Translations under genes and position numbers: made by a program
The notes under the pieces: model-generated
The model's database searches: none
What the model was told of the DNA's origin: nothing
What the model saw: only the letters and a program-made list of their open reading frames with translations
Shown: positions 22,336-35,813 of the stretch, one piece after another
Numbering within the stretch: position 1 is the stretch's first letter
Layout of the letters: every line of letters begins with the position of its first letter
Source: Gentiana macrophylla
Taxonomy: Eukaryota > Streptophyta > Magnoliopsida > Gentianales > Gentianaceae
Direction of reading: 5' to 3'
Assembly (NCBI GenBank): GCA_026214975.1
Contig: CM047808.1
Span: 65,808,583-65,872,582, forward strand
Length of the DNA stretch: 64,000 nucleotides

Positions 22336-24064
22336 TGAAGGATGCAGGTTCTTAGATTTAAACGAGTTAGATCTACGCGCAGCGGATGGATCACGACTTT
22401 TACATCACAATACATAATTAAAGGACTTAAACTACTATAAGGGGGTTAAGATCATGTTACCAATAGTAGGAAGAGAAGCCAAGATCTTCCGATGTGTTCT
22501 CCGAACGGCGGTTGGTGGACACCCTTCTTGATACACGAACCTCATCGATATGCAACACCAAGAAAAACTTAGAGTTTTTCTTCTTCTAAAACCTAAGACA
22601 AGAAAACTATTTTTTTCTCTCCTTTACAAGTGTGTGGTCGAAATTATCACCATGCCTAAGGCTTGGGAGAACTCTCTTTATATAGGAGAGTAATCCTTGT
22701 CCTCCAAGGATTAAATAATTAAGATATAATTATTACATTAATCCTTTATTCCAAATAAAAGATAAATAAAATGATTATCCCAAACAAATTAGGATAAATC
22801 ATATTATTATCTAATATTCCATGAATTATCATTTAACAAATAAATGATAAATCACATGTCAAATAATTATCCAAGAAAACTAATTTCTCTCTAATTATCA
22901 TCAATATTGGCGCCACTTGTAGGGTTTACTAAGCCCACATAAAATGTCTTTTATGTGTATTATATTATTTAGCCCAACTAAATAATATCCATGCATATCA
23001 ATTAATTAGCCCAGCCAATTAATTATCACTGAGGCACAAATAACAAGATTATTAGTCCGAATTACGAAGCCACATCGGGACCATGGACTCTATAACCGGT
23101 AGCTCCAATAATTAATTATTCATCGAACCGAATAAGTACATTAATTATTAATTCCGGGATTACGCCACCATAAACCCGGCCCGAACTCTACCGATCATAG
23201 ATGTATACTTATACTCAACCCATAGAGTGAATAAGCGTCCATTGATATAATCAGTACGTACGGATTAACCCTCCATAGACTGTCCATTCTGAGTGGGATA
23301 TCTCCGTAAACCCGACACAGAATATCTTCTCCTTATTTACCATTAACCCCCTGATGATCAATTAGTTCACATATCTGACTAGTGATTAATTAGTCTAATA
23401 TGAACTCCCGGGATCGATCACTTTCTTAAGGCTAACAAATAAGGGGACTGTCTCTCTACTTCCCGTAGGAAGGAATGGATTCCATGTCTGTGAAAATCAG
23501 AACTACTCACTCATCTGGAGATAGTGCCAATGAGAAGTGGCTAGGAACACATATTTATGTGAACCGTAACTAACACATCAAGCACTACCCCAGGACAAGC
23601 AGCACCCTGTGATCACCTCAGGATTAAGGTTGATCCAAAGATGATCATCTAATGATTTAATAAGATTCCTCGATTACGGAATTATATCGAGAAATTCATA
23701 TTAAATTGGTCCAGTCCTATATGAATGCCATCATATATAAATTCCCCACGTAGGTACCCTCTACCGACAGTCCGGATAAGACTATCACACCCTAAGGTGT
23801 TCTCGGCACATTATTGGTGTTTTAATCAAGAGACCCTAAACTCTGATTAAGGTCACCACGGACTAACAGTTTAAGCATATCTCCACTAACTCAATCCTCG
23901 CGTGTAATCCATACACTGAGTTAAGTGGTTACATACAGATATACTTAGGGTTTGTAGCAGTGTATTACTTTACAAGCACAAAGCAAGTAACTAAGGTGAG
24001 ATAAATTTTGTCATCCAATATCAAAAAAATTACACAAATTGTCTTTCGGGCACTACACCTAACA
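22336..24064 (-). repeat. Left (3') LTR of nested copia element
   Basis: 1729 bp, nearly identical to 29513-31247. It includes the conserved 'gggagaactctctttatata' block and ends 'tttcgggcactacacctaaca'. Confidence 0.9.
22677..22686 (-). promoter_or_regulatory. TATA box, left LTR
   Basis: Minus strand CCTATATAAA; same site as 961-970 and 29854-29863. Confidence 0.6.
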
Positions 24065-24080
24065 ATCTCCCACTTGCACG
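24065..24080 (-). other. Polypurine tract of nested copia element
   Basis: Minus strand GTGCAAGTGGGAGAT, adjoining the left LTR. A similar motif recurs near 24138-24150 (ctcccacttgctc). Confidence 0.75.
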
Positions 24081-24119
24081 AAATGACAAGCAACGATTGT
24101 TTTTAGAGCACACCCTTTC

Positions 24120-24960
24120 TCATCTTATTCACAACACTCTCCCACTTGCTCTAAAAGCAGATGAGACATATCCATCAATTCCGTACCCTCTAAGCACTCG
24201 ACTTGGAACACTGATTAGTTAGGTTGTAGACTCGAGACGATCTTTAGGATTGAAACGTTGACGGTCCTTCCAATCAGGCGGTACTCTCTCTCAACATGCT
24301 TTTGACTTCTTGTGACTGAGAAGATCCTTCTAAGCTATCTCTTCACTGTTTTCACAATGAAGTGATATCGGCTTATCAGACCTGGAATTACTCCCATACC
24401 CAAAAGGAAATTCTAAGCACTATGAGTAAACACTGAGCCCGAGATCAAATTAATGATCATCCTTAATCTGACTACATGTCAGAATCAGCGTAGTCAACCA
24501 TATTCAAGTTTGCACCTGAATATACAAGCATATGATTCCTCGTTCTCTAAAGATACTTGAGGACGTACTAAACTGCTACTTATTGCTCGAATCCAAGATT
24601 CGATTGCAATTGACTCGTGTTAAGCTGACTTGCCCTTATCCCATAGAGACTCTATCCCATTTTCTCTTTGTCCAAAGATTTGGAGAATCATTCCTGAGAG
24701 GTAGGGTAGGACTACTCTCGATGAATGCTGCAACCGTATATGCATAATCATCTTATTGAATAAGACAGGTGGGATAGCCAATGACTCATTCTCGTGGATT
24801 TGACCGAATCAAATTCTTAGAATGTAGTCCAATTCTCTCATCCAGAGAATCTTGGCCTGTCAATTTCCAACTTCATATAGCACACACATGTTGTTTCCAA
24901 CCGTTTCAGTGTTATCATTCATGAACACTAATACTACTACTTTACCAATATTGATGTCCA
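24120..24960 (-). pseudogene. Copia RT-RNase H relic
   Basis: The frames are full of stops, but minus-strand pieces are recognisable. Near 24945-24780, VLVFMNDNTETVGNN stands where copia RT has the YVDD box, followed by a helix ending MRELDYILRI (usual MKDLGEASYILGI). Near 24575-24480, YVLKYL, then RTRNHMLVYSGANLNMV and DYADSD mark the RT-RNase H boundary. Near 24300-24225, HVEREYRLIG matches the H-I-x-x-K/R-Y-H-x-I-R motif of RNase H. No function remains. Confidence 0.7.
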
Positions 24961-27540
24961 GTCTACGAAAGACTTATCAATATTCTGGTCAAGTCCACAT
25001 ATTTTAAAACATGTGACTTTTAAATGACTGAGAGGTTCTCTTAAATCCACAAAGGATATAATCCCCGGCAGTCATCCTGCCATTCTAACCATGACCCTTC
25101 TGTTCTGAATGAATCCAGAATCCGTTTTTGGCAAGAAAGTCTAAGGGTATCACCCCTATTTTCCGCATTCTAACGAAATCTAGCAAGACTGAGTTGTGAG
25201 AGAGTTCAAGGTCTGGTTAACTCTTTACTTGTCAGGAAATCACCCCTATACCACTCAGCTTTGCACTGAAAGTTTAAACTTTCCTATTCATTCGACTCTT
25301 TTCTGCGTAGATCCAATTACTCCCACTGGGCCTGAGACACTCAGGTGGTTCTACAAGAGGCTGAACAGAACTGGAGTACTAAAACTCCATTTACAGGGAT
25401 AAGGTTTTCGAACAAACTTCTACGATCAGAATCCTATACAGCCCACCAAGAGCCATAGGTTATCAATCACCCCAGTAGACTGTAATGTCCCCAAAAACAT
25501 AATGGTTCAACGGTTAAACCATACTCCCACTGTGCGTCTTGGGTGGATTGACATTCTAATCTAGTATTATTTATCAGTGTAATCACCAACAACCGATGTT
25601 GGACGTGGTCTGATTAAATCAAATAGTAACTACCTTTGGGTAACCGTACTCCAAGGTTTAAGGCTGTTACTTATAGATTCTATCAGAAGGCTTGTGACAG
25701 TTCAACCGTCACTTTCTGATCTCAAGAATCTTATAACCAACCTTCACTCGACACATTAAGATATTTCACGAACAGTCACAATCTGAACGTATGCGCAAAA
25801 TCTCCAGTCCTACCTTCAAGTATTAAATGCTAAATGCCTACATTTACGGAAGTGGTGTGAACCGAAGTCACTCCTTATCCATAAATTTTACTAGCATCTT
25901 TTAGGTAGACTTCTCGGTTTACATAATGTTAACCGTTATTTTGCAACCAATTATCTTAATCGAGTTTAGCAGTGTATTATAGTACATCAATAACTATATA
26001 GGGCAAGTCTATGGTTTCTTTCTCAGTGAGAAACATTCCACTAGGAGGCAGGCTGAGCATCAGTCCCAAGACTATGCTATAGCCTATTTATGAGCATGGA
26101 ATACTCTATTCTCTGCTAAAATCAGAGACTCCTCCTCGTATTCTTTTGATAAACTTAATCACGTTTTGAGTAGTTAACAGACAAAATGTCACCACTCAAA
26201 AACTCCCACTAACTTGTATCTCTCACTAAACCCCGAAGGTCATGATGAACAAGCTATGTTACCCCTTCAAATCTATTACCCTCTCCTGATTGAAAGGAAA
26301 CTTAGTCATTGTTCTTTTGAGATAGTGTTCTTAGACTGGGAGATATGAATCACCCTTAGCCAGTCGTCAGGTCTTATCTCTAGAATATATGCACTAATTA
26401 ATAGATATTGAAGGGTTGTTTATCTTAATACGGAAACCTTTTACCTTTAATAGTTTTAGATGTGATACACATACATTTTCAGCATTTCTTAGTGGTTCTG
26501 ACTTTATCAAACAAAAGTCCGAGTCTCAGATTCGTACTACAAATGTCATCTTCACTTTCTATGAGCCAACAATATATCCATTTGTTTCAACGAATCCATT
26601 TGTTTCAACGAATCTATAAACAGAAAAATAAATTCTTCTGTGATATTCAAGGACAGAATCCGAAAAAATACATCTCCTTATATTACTCCCACTATTCTAG
26701 CTGAAATTACTGCCCATTGTTACTCTATTAATCGTTAATGCAAAGCTCTCTTGTTCTTCCAAAGAACTTAGCTCCCGAGTCGAGTTACTCGGTTAAGAAG
26801 TTGCTAAGGATTCATTGGTTAGTGATCCGAAATCACTTTCCTTATCCTACACTTTCTTAATGTTTCGGTTTAGCCTCAAAACTTTAGTTAAGATGATTAA
26901 CACTTATAGACATTCTTTCCCATTCTTAACTTTCCTTAAAAGGAAATAGTCTTGAACTAGCAGTTCATTTGAGTAGACACTACTCGTGAACTGTGGGATG
27001 TCTAATGAAAGCGTTACCCTGTGGGACTTATTTTCTAATAAATCAGAAAAACATAAGATAAAAGCTCCCACTAGTTTATCGGTTCAAAATACCGTCTAAC
27101 TAGTGACACTTTAATTGATGATTCTCCAATTTTTCTATTAGAACATTTCTCGTGTAGACACTACACAATTAAAATTCACTAGAAGAATTTTATCGTCCCA
27201 ATCATCTTTCAAACTAACTATGGTTGTCTCTTGTTCAACACGAGTGACAGCAGTGACATCTTTATTTACGTCACTTAAGTCTTGAAGGCTCAAGAGAAAT
27301 ATCTCTTCCGAAAAATTAATCGCATGTAAGATCAATAAGTACAATGTTTTAGATACTTACCACTTTTCAACGAAGTCATTACTAGTCAATTTTACACTAG
27401 CAGTCTAGCACCCTAGAGAGATATATAAATAGTTGTAAATAAAATTGACAGAAAATAAATCCAAAACATACACTACTAATAAATTTTAGGAACTATAAAC
27501 TAAGTACTTATAGTCTATCCTACCATTCCAAAGATTTAAT
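24961..27540 (-). mobile_element. Degenerate pol/gag region of nested copia element
   Basis: Position and weak minus-strand similarity (for example 'IIGCK' near 25950) suggest former integrase and RT sequence, but stops are dense. The minus-strand ORF 27344-27138 (68 codons) has no recognisable domain. Plus-strand ORFs here are chance. Confidence 0.5.
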
Positions 27541-27961
27541 CTAATGCCTCAGTGCCGCGTTAGGGTAGGTCAAAGAGGTTTCGATTAATATTGAAGATCA
27601 AATTGAGAATCGAACATCTTATTTGTGATCGTCAATCACCTTTCCTTTTTCAGTCAAGGTACTACCAAAAATACCCATTATGAGTGTGACCTACTATCTC
27701 AGATTTTTAGGTAGACCGCGAGTGCGCCGCCTTAGGGTCGGTCAGTGACCCGACGAGTACCCAAAATCCTATCCTTTCGGAGACCAAGCCTTAAATTTTG
27801 ATAGCGGTGAAGGCCTTCCTTAGGGAGGCCGGTCCCAGGCCGGCACGAGGCGTCACCATTCTCTCACGTTGCTTGTGTCAACAGTAGAGGCCGTGGGGTC
27901 GGTTGTCGCCTCTCCCGCTCCCACTCAATATTTTGAAAAAGTGGTGGGTTTACTGATCATG
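27541..27961 (-). mobile_element. GC-rich, hairpin-prone part of copia leader
   Basis: Markedly more GC-rich than its surroundings and full of inverted repeats, such as GTCGG...CCGAC near 27738-27756, GGCCTTCC-ttag-GGAGGCC near 27811-27830 and GCCGG...CCGGC near 27829-27845. It adjoins the shared hairpin module. No coding signal on either strand. Confidence 0.5.
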
Positions 27962-28322
27962 TTTTTGGACTTGATGTTACATTAAGGAACAATGAATCAT
28001 AGGCCCAAATGTTGTCGGTTATGTGGGCTAGCCCACCCGACCTATTCGTTGGAACATATGTGGCCGTCGGACGGGTCAAGACTAAGGGAGCTCCGTTGAG
28101 CCGTAGTGGCTCGTCGGATGGCTCAGCCATGCCGGACCCCCGTGCAAACGCTACACGTGGAGGGTGAATTCAATCGAGTGGTAGCTACAGTTGACCACCC
28201 AACCGTGGTTAAACCACTTTCGAACCATGTTTACCCGTGATTATCCAATCCTTAAACATCAAACTTTCACGTTGAGTCTACGGACAAAAACGAAATCTCG
28301 TCTAGGTAAGGTGGAATTCACC
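27962..28322 (-). other. Structured leader module, copy 2 (hairpin-rich)
   Basis: Counterpart of 10355-10676, same order and orientation. Hairpins: GTGGGC-TA-GCCCAC (28023-28036), GAGCC-gtagt-GGCTC (28098-28112), GTGGT-taa-ACCAC (28205-28217) and GGTG-gaatt-CACC (28310-28322). Just outside lie CTATGC-tttc-GCATAG (28366-28381) and GGATTC...GAATCC repeats. It lies 1.2-1.55 kb downstream of the 5' LTR. A possible packaging, dimerisation or translation-control RNA is inference only. Confidence 0.55.
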
Positions 28323-29497
28323 GAGAATCCAACACCTTAACCACGAGGTTTCGGGATTTTACTCCCTATGCTTTCGCATAGTGGGATTCACCGAGAATCC
28401 ATCTCCCAACCTCGACGATTGACAAAACCCGTGTTCCTCGGTTTTTACCCTAATTAGTTTCTAATTAATATCATACAATTAATTAAAACTAATTGCGTGT
28501 TTTATACATGCCTAACTAATTCCTCGAATTAATTTCTACATGTATGCATATGGAGTGGAATTCATGATATGATGCATGTCATGGCAATTTTCCGGTTCTA
28601 CACATACAATCTAAACATGTATAATAGCGCGGAAAATAAACATCGAGATGGACCGTTGGCATTCCCGTATCTAATCTAATAAATTAAAATAAAATTAGAA
28701 ACCCTAATCTGTAGCTGTTCAAAACTTCGACGATCGGCAAAACAAACGAACTCGGATTGCAACGAAAATCACCAGATCTGTTCTTCATTCCTCAGGCTTC
28801 AATATGGACGGTTGGATCGGAGCTTTGACTTGTCAATTTTCTCCAGTGAGCCGCCCAACTTGCTGCTGAATCTGACTTTTACAGCAGCGCATCAATGACT
28901 TCCCGAGGCCGATTGGGAATCGACATGAATCCCGATCGACCTGAAATTTTTATCCCATGTCAAAAACTCCATATTCTTCGATCTTACTGGTTGGATTTTC
29001 GTTTCAACGGTCCAAAATCTCCCAGAAATTCGAGGAAGTCACAGGTAGGGTTTCTGTGAATCCTGTGTTTTTCTGTTACAGCAGCTTCTTTGTAGCAACG
29101 AACGGATATCAAAACGGACTCCGATCGATGCCAACTTTTGTGGAATTGTTCATCATCTTCCAATATTGATTCTGACCCGATGGATCGTCATTTCAACAGT
29201 TCGATCAACGGGAAAAACAAAATAACTAAACAGCTACTAAACAGATCTATTTTTTGAAAATTAAAATTGCAATAAAAATAAATTACATAATTTCCTATAC
29301 TCATATGAACGAATTTTCATCGTTTATATGAGCTTACAATAGATCTAACGGGTAAACAGTGCCAACCCCCAATCCATCTCTTCAACCATAGCAATTAATC
29401 ATTATCAATGCATAAAATAATAAAAAAATTACCTACATGCAATTTCACTCATTTAAATCGTTTAATTATGATTATGACTATATAAATCGTGGAACCT
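28323..29497 (-). mobile_element. Leader of nested copia element, no gene seen
   Basis: Between the hairpin module and the PBS. It shares the 29330-29400 block with the left-edge copia leader (390-445). The plus-strand ORF 28957-29169 is not supported by any motif. Confidence 0.55.
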
Positions 29498-29510
29498 GGC
29501 TCTGATACGA
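29498..29510 (-). other. Primer-binding site, nested copia element
   Basis: Minus strand TCGTATCAGAGCC, a slightly mutated version of TGGTATCAGAGC, 2 bp from the LTR. It fixes 29513-31247 as the 5' LTR. Confidence 0.75.
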
Positions 29511-29512
29511 CA

Positions 29513-31930
<2,418 letters not shown>

Positions 31931-32210
31931 CATTCGTAGATGATAAAGCTGATACAAGCTACGGAAGGCAGTAATGATGTGATCTACTTGAATATCAACC
32001 GTCCATCTTCTCCACTCACCATCCTTTTCACAATCTCGACGCCAGATGTAACTTATAACAAGACAACCCACTCAAAAATTTCTAACTACCTTACTTACGA
32101 CCTATAAATACCATCATATTTTACACATCAACTCCTTACACTCAGTTTTTGCATAAATCTACTTTTGAACTTCTCACTTTTTTTATAATTCAATTCACCC
32201 CTCAAAAATC
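31931..32210 (+). other. Upstream region of second Sirevirus-like 3' ORF
   Basis: Begins after LTR similarity stops, so the gag-pol part of this second element has been lost. AT-rich, with a TATA box at 32103. No ORF. Confidence 0.5.
32103..32110 (+). promoter_or_regulatory. TATA box upstream of plus-strand 3' ORF
   Basis: TATAAATA, 101 bp upstream of the ATG at 32211, in the sequence 'cctataaatacc'. The minus-strand homologue has its own TATA box at a comparable place (14491-14501). Confidence 0.45.
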
Positions 32211-35200
32211 ATGTCTCTTACACGAGTTGAACCTGGAATGATCGTCTCTCTTGATAATTTGTTACAAGATATACAGATCAAACACTAGCCCAGAAATAGC
32301 TGAGAAAATCCGAAAAATCAAAGGTCTGAAGCAGGTGTTCAACATCAATTTGAAGAATGTATGTCTGGATAGCATCGGCGACTTCTATGAATTTGGGAGC
32401 AAAAGCATAGAAGATGAAAATATCTTTACCTATGTAACCCAAGTCAATGGGAAAGAAATCAATGTCACTGAAGATCTCATTGCATATATATTTGGCTTCG
32501 AGAAATCTGGACACTCTTTAACGTTGAAAGTAACAAAATAACAAAGAGAAAAACTTTGGAAAGACATTGCAATCATTGGATATTCAAATATATCACTCTC
32601 TGGATCAACTGGGCTACTCAAACCAGAATTCAACTACTTGACCAAGATGCTAGCTAATTGCGTAACTGGGAACGCATGCAACTTTAGTAATCTCTCCAGC
32701 ACAAAGATAGACTTGCTATATGTTATCTGGTTTGAAGAAGATTTCAATTGGAAGAGATATATTTTTGATTAGTTGATAGCACAATCTTCTGACGTACCTA
32801 AAAGGAAAACTGAAGTAAGGAAAGGAAGATTTTATCACAAGAAATCTCTTGCACTCCTGGCTCAAAGAATTATCAATCACTTTGGGATTGCAAAGAGAAA
32901 AGAAACTACGATCGTTGTTGGCTAAATCGCAGTAAAGGATAGGAAAAATAAATCTGAAAAGAGGAAAGTTGAAGGTTCTAAAGCTGAACCGAAGAAGAAG
33001 AGAAAAATGTCATTCAAGAAAATGAACCCAACTGAGGCACTAGTAGATTTTGATAGGCTAAGGGAGAAAAAGAGGAAGCTGGAAGCTTCAGTCAAAGAAA
33101 AAGTTGATGAAGTGGCTGAAAGAATTTTGGAATCATCACCAGCGAAATCTATCACATCAGTTGCTGGAAGTCAAGCTACGAAATCCAGAACTCAGGACAC
33201 CCCCACAAAACTAGCTCTTACTGAGAAAGAAGTTGTTATTAATGAAGTTGTTGAAGAAGAAGTTGTTCCTTCACTTCCAGAAGCTGACACTCGGGGGGAA
33301 AAAACCCTCAGAACTGGTTTCGATGATGAGCTAACTGACAGCGATGAAGAACTGATTGGACCGGGTGTATTAGCTATGCTTAACTTGATAAATATAGCGA
33401 AAACCACACCACAAAAATCAACATCCAGAATGGAGTATGAGGAATCAATCAGAGAATTTGAGGATTCTCAGTCGCAAGAAAGAGAAGGTGTTTAAGTGGA
33501 ATCTAGGCTAGTACAAGTCATCACCCTGGATGAACTTGTTCAAGAAAAAAAAACTTAAAAAGAAGCTGTTAGTAATGAAAAAGAGAAGGAACCAGTTGCT
33601 GAGCTGGAAACTAGATCTGTCAAAGAACATGTTGCTGATGAACCTGAGACAGGTATGTAAAGAAAGAAACCTGAATAGGTTGTTGAACATGTAACTGAAA
33701 TTGAACCAGCAGCTGAGACTGCACCTGAAGCTGTAATTGAATCCTTACCCGGAAAAGAGGTTTTTGCTTAAAAGAGTCTGGCAACTGAACAAGTTGCTCA
33801 TATCCTTGAAATTCAAGCTGACTCATTTATCATCATCCCAATTGATGCCGATGGAGAATCCAGCAAAACTGAAGAGAAGAAAACTGAGACCCTAGCTGAA
33901 TCCATCCTGGAGATTCCTACAGAAACTGAAGAGGTTACTACCCAGCCTGATTCGTCTGATGATATTGGGAAACTAATTGAAGCTGACTGCAGAAGACTTG
34001 ATGATTATCGACACTGGAAGTTCAGTTCAATCCAAAATCAAAGAAGTCAACTTGATGTAATGGAAAGCAAAGAACAATGGGTTTTGACTTATTTGATATC
34101 ACTCATCTATCCCAACTTATTAACTCTGATGAATTTTTTAGCACTGGCTACTCACTCATCAGAAGCAGTTACTGGAAGAGAACCGCTAGAGAATGAGGCT
34201 TTCAATCAAAGAAAGATGATAATGACGATGATGATGACTCACAGGGTGATCCTGATTTACAAAAAAGGATTCTCACATCACTTCAAGAAAAAGAAACAAT
34301 CAAGGATGCTACTGAAGAAGGGTCATCTGAAGAAAGTGAAGAGACTGAAACTGACTCAGTCGGTCAGTCTGAAGATCATAAAATGGAAGGATATCAGTCT
34401 CCAACTGACAAAGGTGTGCTTGACATAGAAAAAGCTAAAGCTGACCAAGCTAAAGTCAAGATTACTGTAGAAGAAACTTATGATGAGTTTGATGTGAAAC
34501 TATCCCCAGAAAGGGAAACTGATTCTTCCACCCTGTAGAAAATTAGAAAGGAAAAACTGAAAGATATTTTTCTCCCTTTTCCACAGAAAGAAAGAAGCTG
34601 AGAAAGCATTTGAGACTGGGAAAGACAAAACTGAGAAGATAGCTGAGATCAAGACTAACAAGAAATATGTGCCTACACAAGTTGAACTCATCAAGTATCA
34701 TTTTAATGAACTTGTGAAAATGCAAAATGAAGACTTGGGCGTCTTGGGAAAAGTGCTACAATCCATGGAAGGAAGCAAAAAAGAAAGATCCAACATGGAA
34801 AAGACCTTAAACAGTGTTAAGGAGGATTCTCATGATACTTTAATCGCAATCAGGAAGACATCCATAGAAACAGATGCCAGAAAAACCGAGACTCAAGAAC
34901 GTCTGGTGAATATAGTCACAATTGTGCACGACTGAATGCTTCTACTGGAAAATTCTATGAGAGACTCAGTGGTCGCACAAACCATATTGGCATCAAATCA
35001 GCAGTACTTAAATTCCTATATCAAGAGATTGATCAATAAAGATTATGTCAATAAGGGGGAAAATCTGGAGCTCTTAAAAGTCAATGCAGTTGACATGCCC
35101 AATGTTCTTGAAAGCATTGATGATAAACTGGTTGAACTGAAGAAAGCAAGAGGAGATTTTACTGATGAAGAAATGGAGCCGATTTCAAAGTTCTCAGAAC

Positions 35201-35400
35201 CAACTGAGAAAATACTTGGCCTTGATTCACAACTTTACAATCTTTTTAAAGAATTGCCTAAAAAGGAAGGAGAATCAAGAGAACAAGCCATGGAAATCTT
35301 TTTAATTTGTCAGAAGGTTCTAGCACACTATTGGAATAAGATGACCAAATGGGAGAGAAATGGTACGCTTGAGAAAGCTTCCAATTGGTTGAAAGACTGA
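32211..35400 (+). pseudogene. Extra 3' ORF of second Sirevirus-like element
   Basis: Starts at ATG 32211 and runs, with about ten in-frame stops and a few frameshifts, to the stop at 35398-35400. N-terminal 200 residues: a compact domain with VNGKEINVTEDLI, matching the minus-strand ORF (14433-13350). Next come a Lys/Arg-rich stretch (32930-33070) that could be a nuclear-localisation-like or RNA-binding region, a long Glu/Lys/Val/Thr-rich low-complexity part with repeated EPE/ETE units (33200-34500), and a heptad-like helical region (34669-35400: LVKMQNEDLGVLGKVLQSME and beyond). It would be about 1,060 residues if intact. No transmembrane segment seen. Role unknown; 'env-like' is only positional. 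Confidence 0.7.
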
Positions 35401-35799
35401 ACATGAGTATGTTCTAGATTTTCTAAATACATGCACAAGCCAAAGATTAAGAAGGGTTGTGTTCTTATTTGCTGTATTATTCAAAAGAAAGTTTTTCAAC
35501 TAACACAACATGGCAGATTCATGGAACATATGGGCTAATATTCACGGAATCGAGAGCACTGCAACAAATACCGCCATGGAGGAACGTGCTGAGATCTATG
35601 CATCAAATCTAGTGAAGCTAATCAAGGGAAATGAAAATAAATTGTAACCTAGATTTATTTTCATATATTGTATTCTAATACTCTGTGTTGTAACTCAGTA
35701 CCATCAATAAAATACTCAGTTTCTCAATTCATTGTGTTCGATTATTTTATTTTGTCCTTATCTTTTTGCATTGCTTTTAAGGAGGGTATTGACATCACC
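35401..35799 (+). mobile_element. 3' region between ORF and PPT, with a 45-codon ORF
   Basis: Contains a short ORF at 35511-35648 (listed separately) and an AT-rich stretch. Its end, 'gggtattgacatcaccaaaaaggag', matches the Sirevirus pre-PPT context on the minus-strand copy. Confidence 0.5.
35511..35648 (+). CDS. Small ORF, 45 codons, unknown
   Basis: Begins MADSWNIWANIHGIES and ends NLVKLIKGNENKL, with a normal stop. It follows the 3' ORF stop by 110 bp and is the only clean frame in this part of the element. The minus-strand copy has no equivalent frame between 3756 and 3610, which speaks against a conserved gene. It could be a late piece of the 3' ORF after a frameshift. Confidence 0.25.
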
Positions 35800-35813
35800 A
35801 AAAAGGAGGAAAT
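35800..35813 (+). other. Polypurine tract of second Sirevirus-like element
   Basis: AAAAAGGAGGAAAT immediately before the LTR start TGTTGGAA. Confidence 0.8.

Noticed and set aside
24532..25402. Plus-strand ORFs of about 70 codons
   Set aside because: The minus strand carries RT/RNase H relics over part of this range, and the plus frames have no recognisable features.
28200..28240. Pol III B-box-like 'GGTTCGAAAGT' on the minus strand, suggesting a SINE
   Set aside because: Only a partial match; I see no A box at the usual distance, no tRNA-like head and no flanking duplicates. Kept only as an alternative for the shared module.
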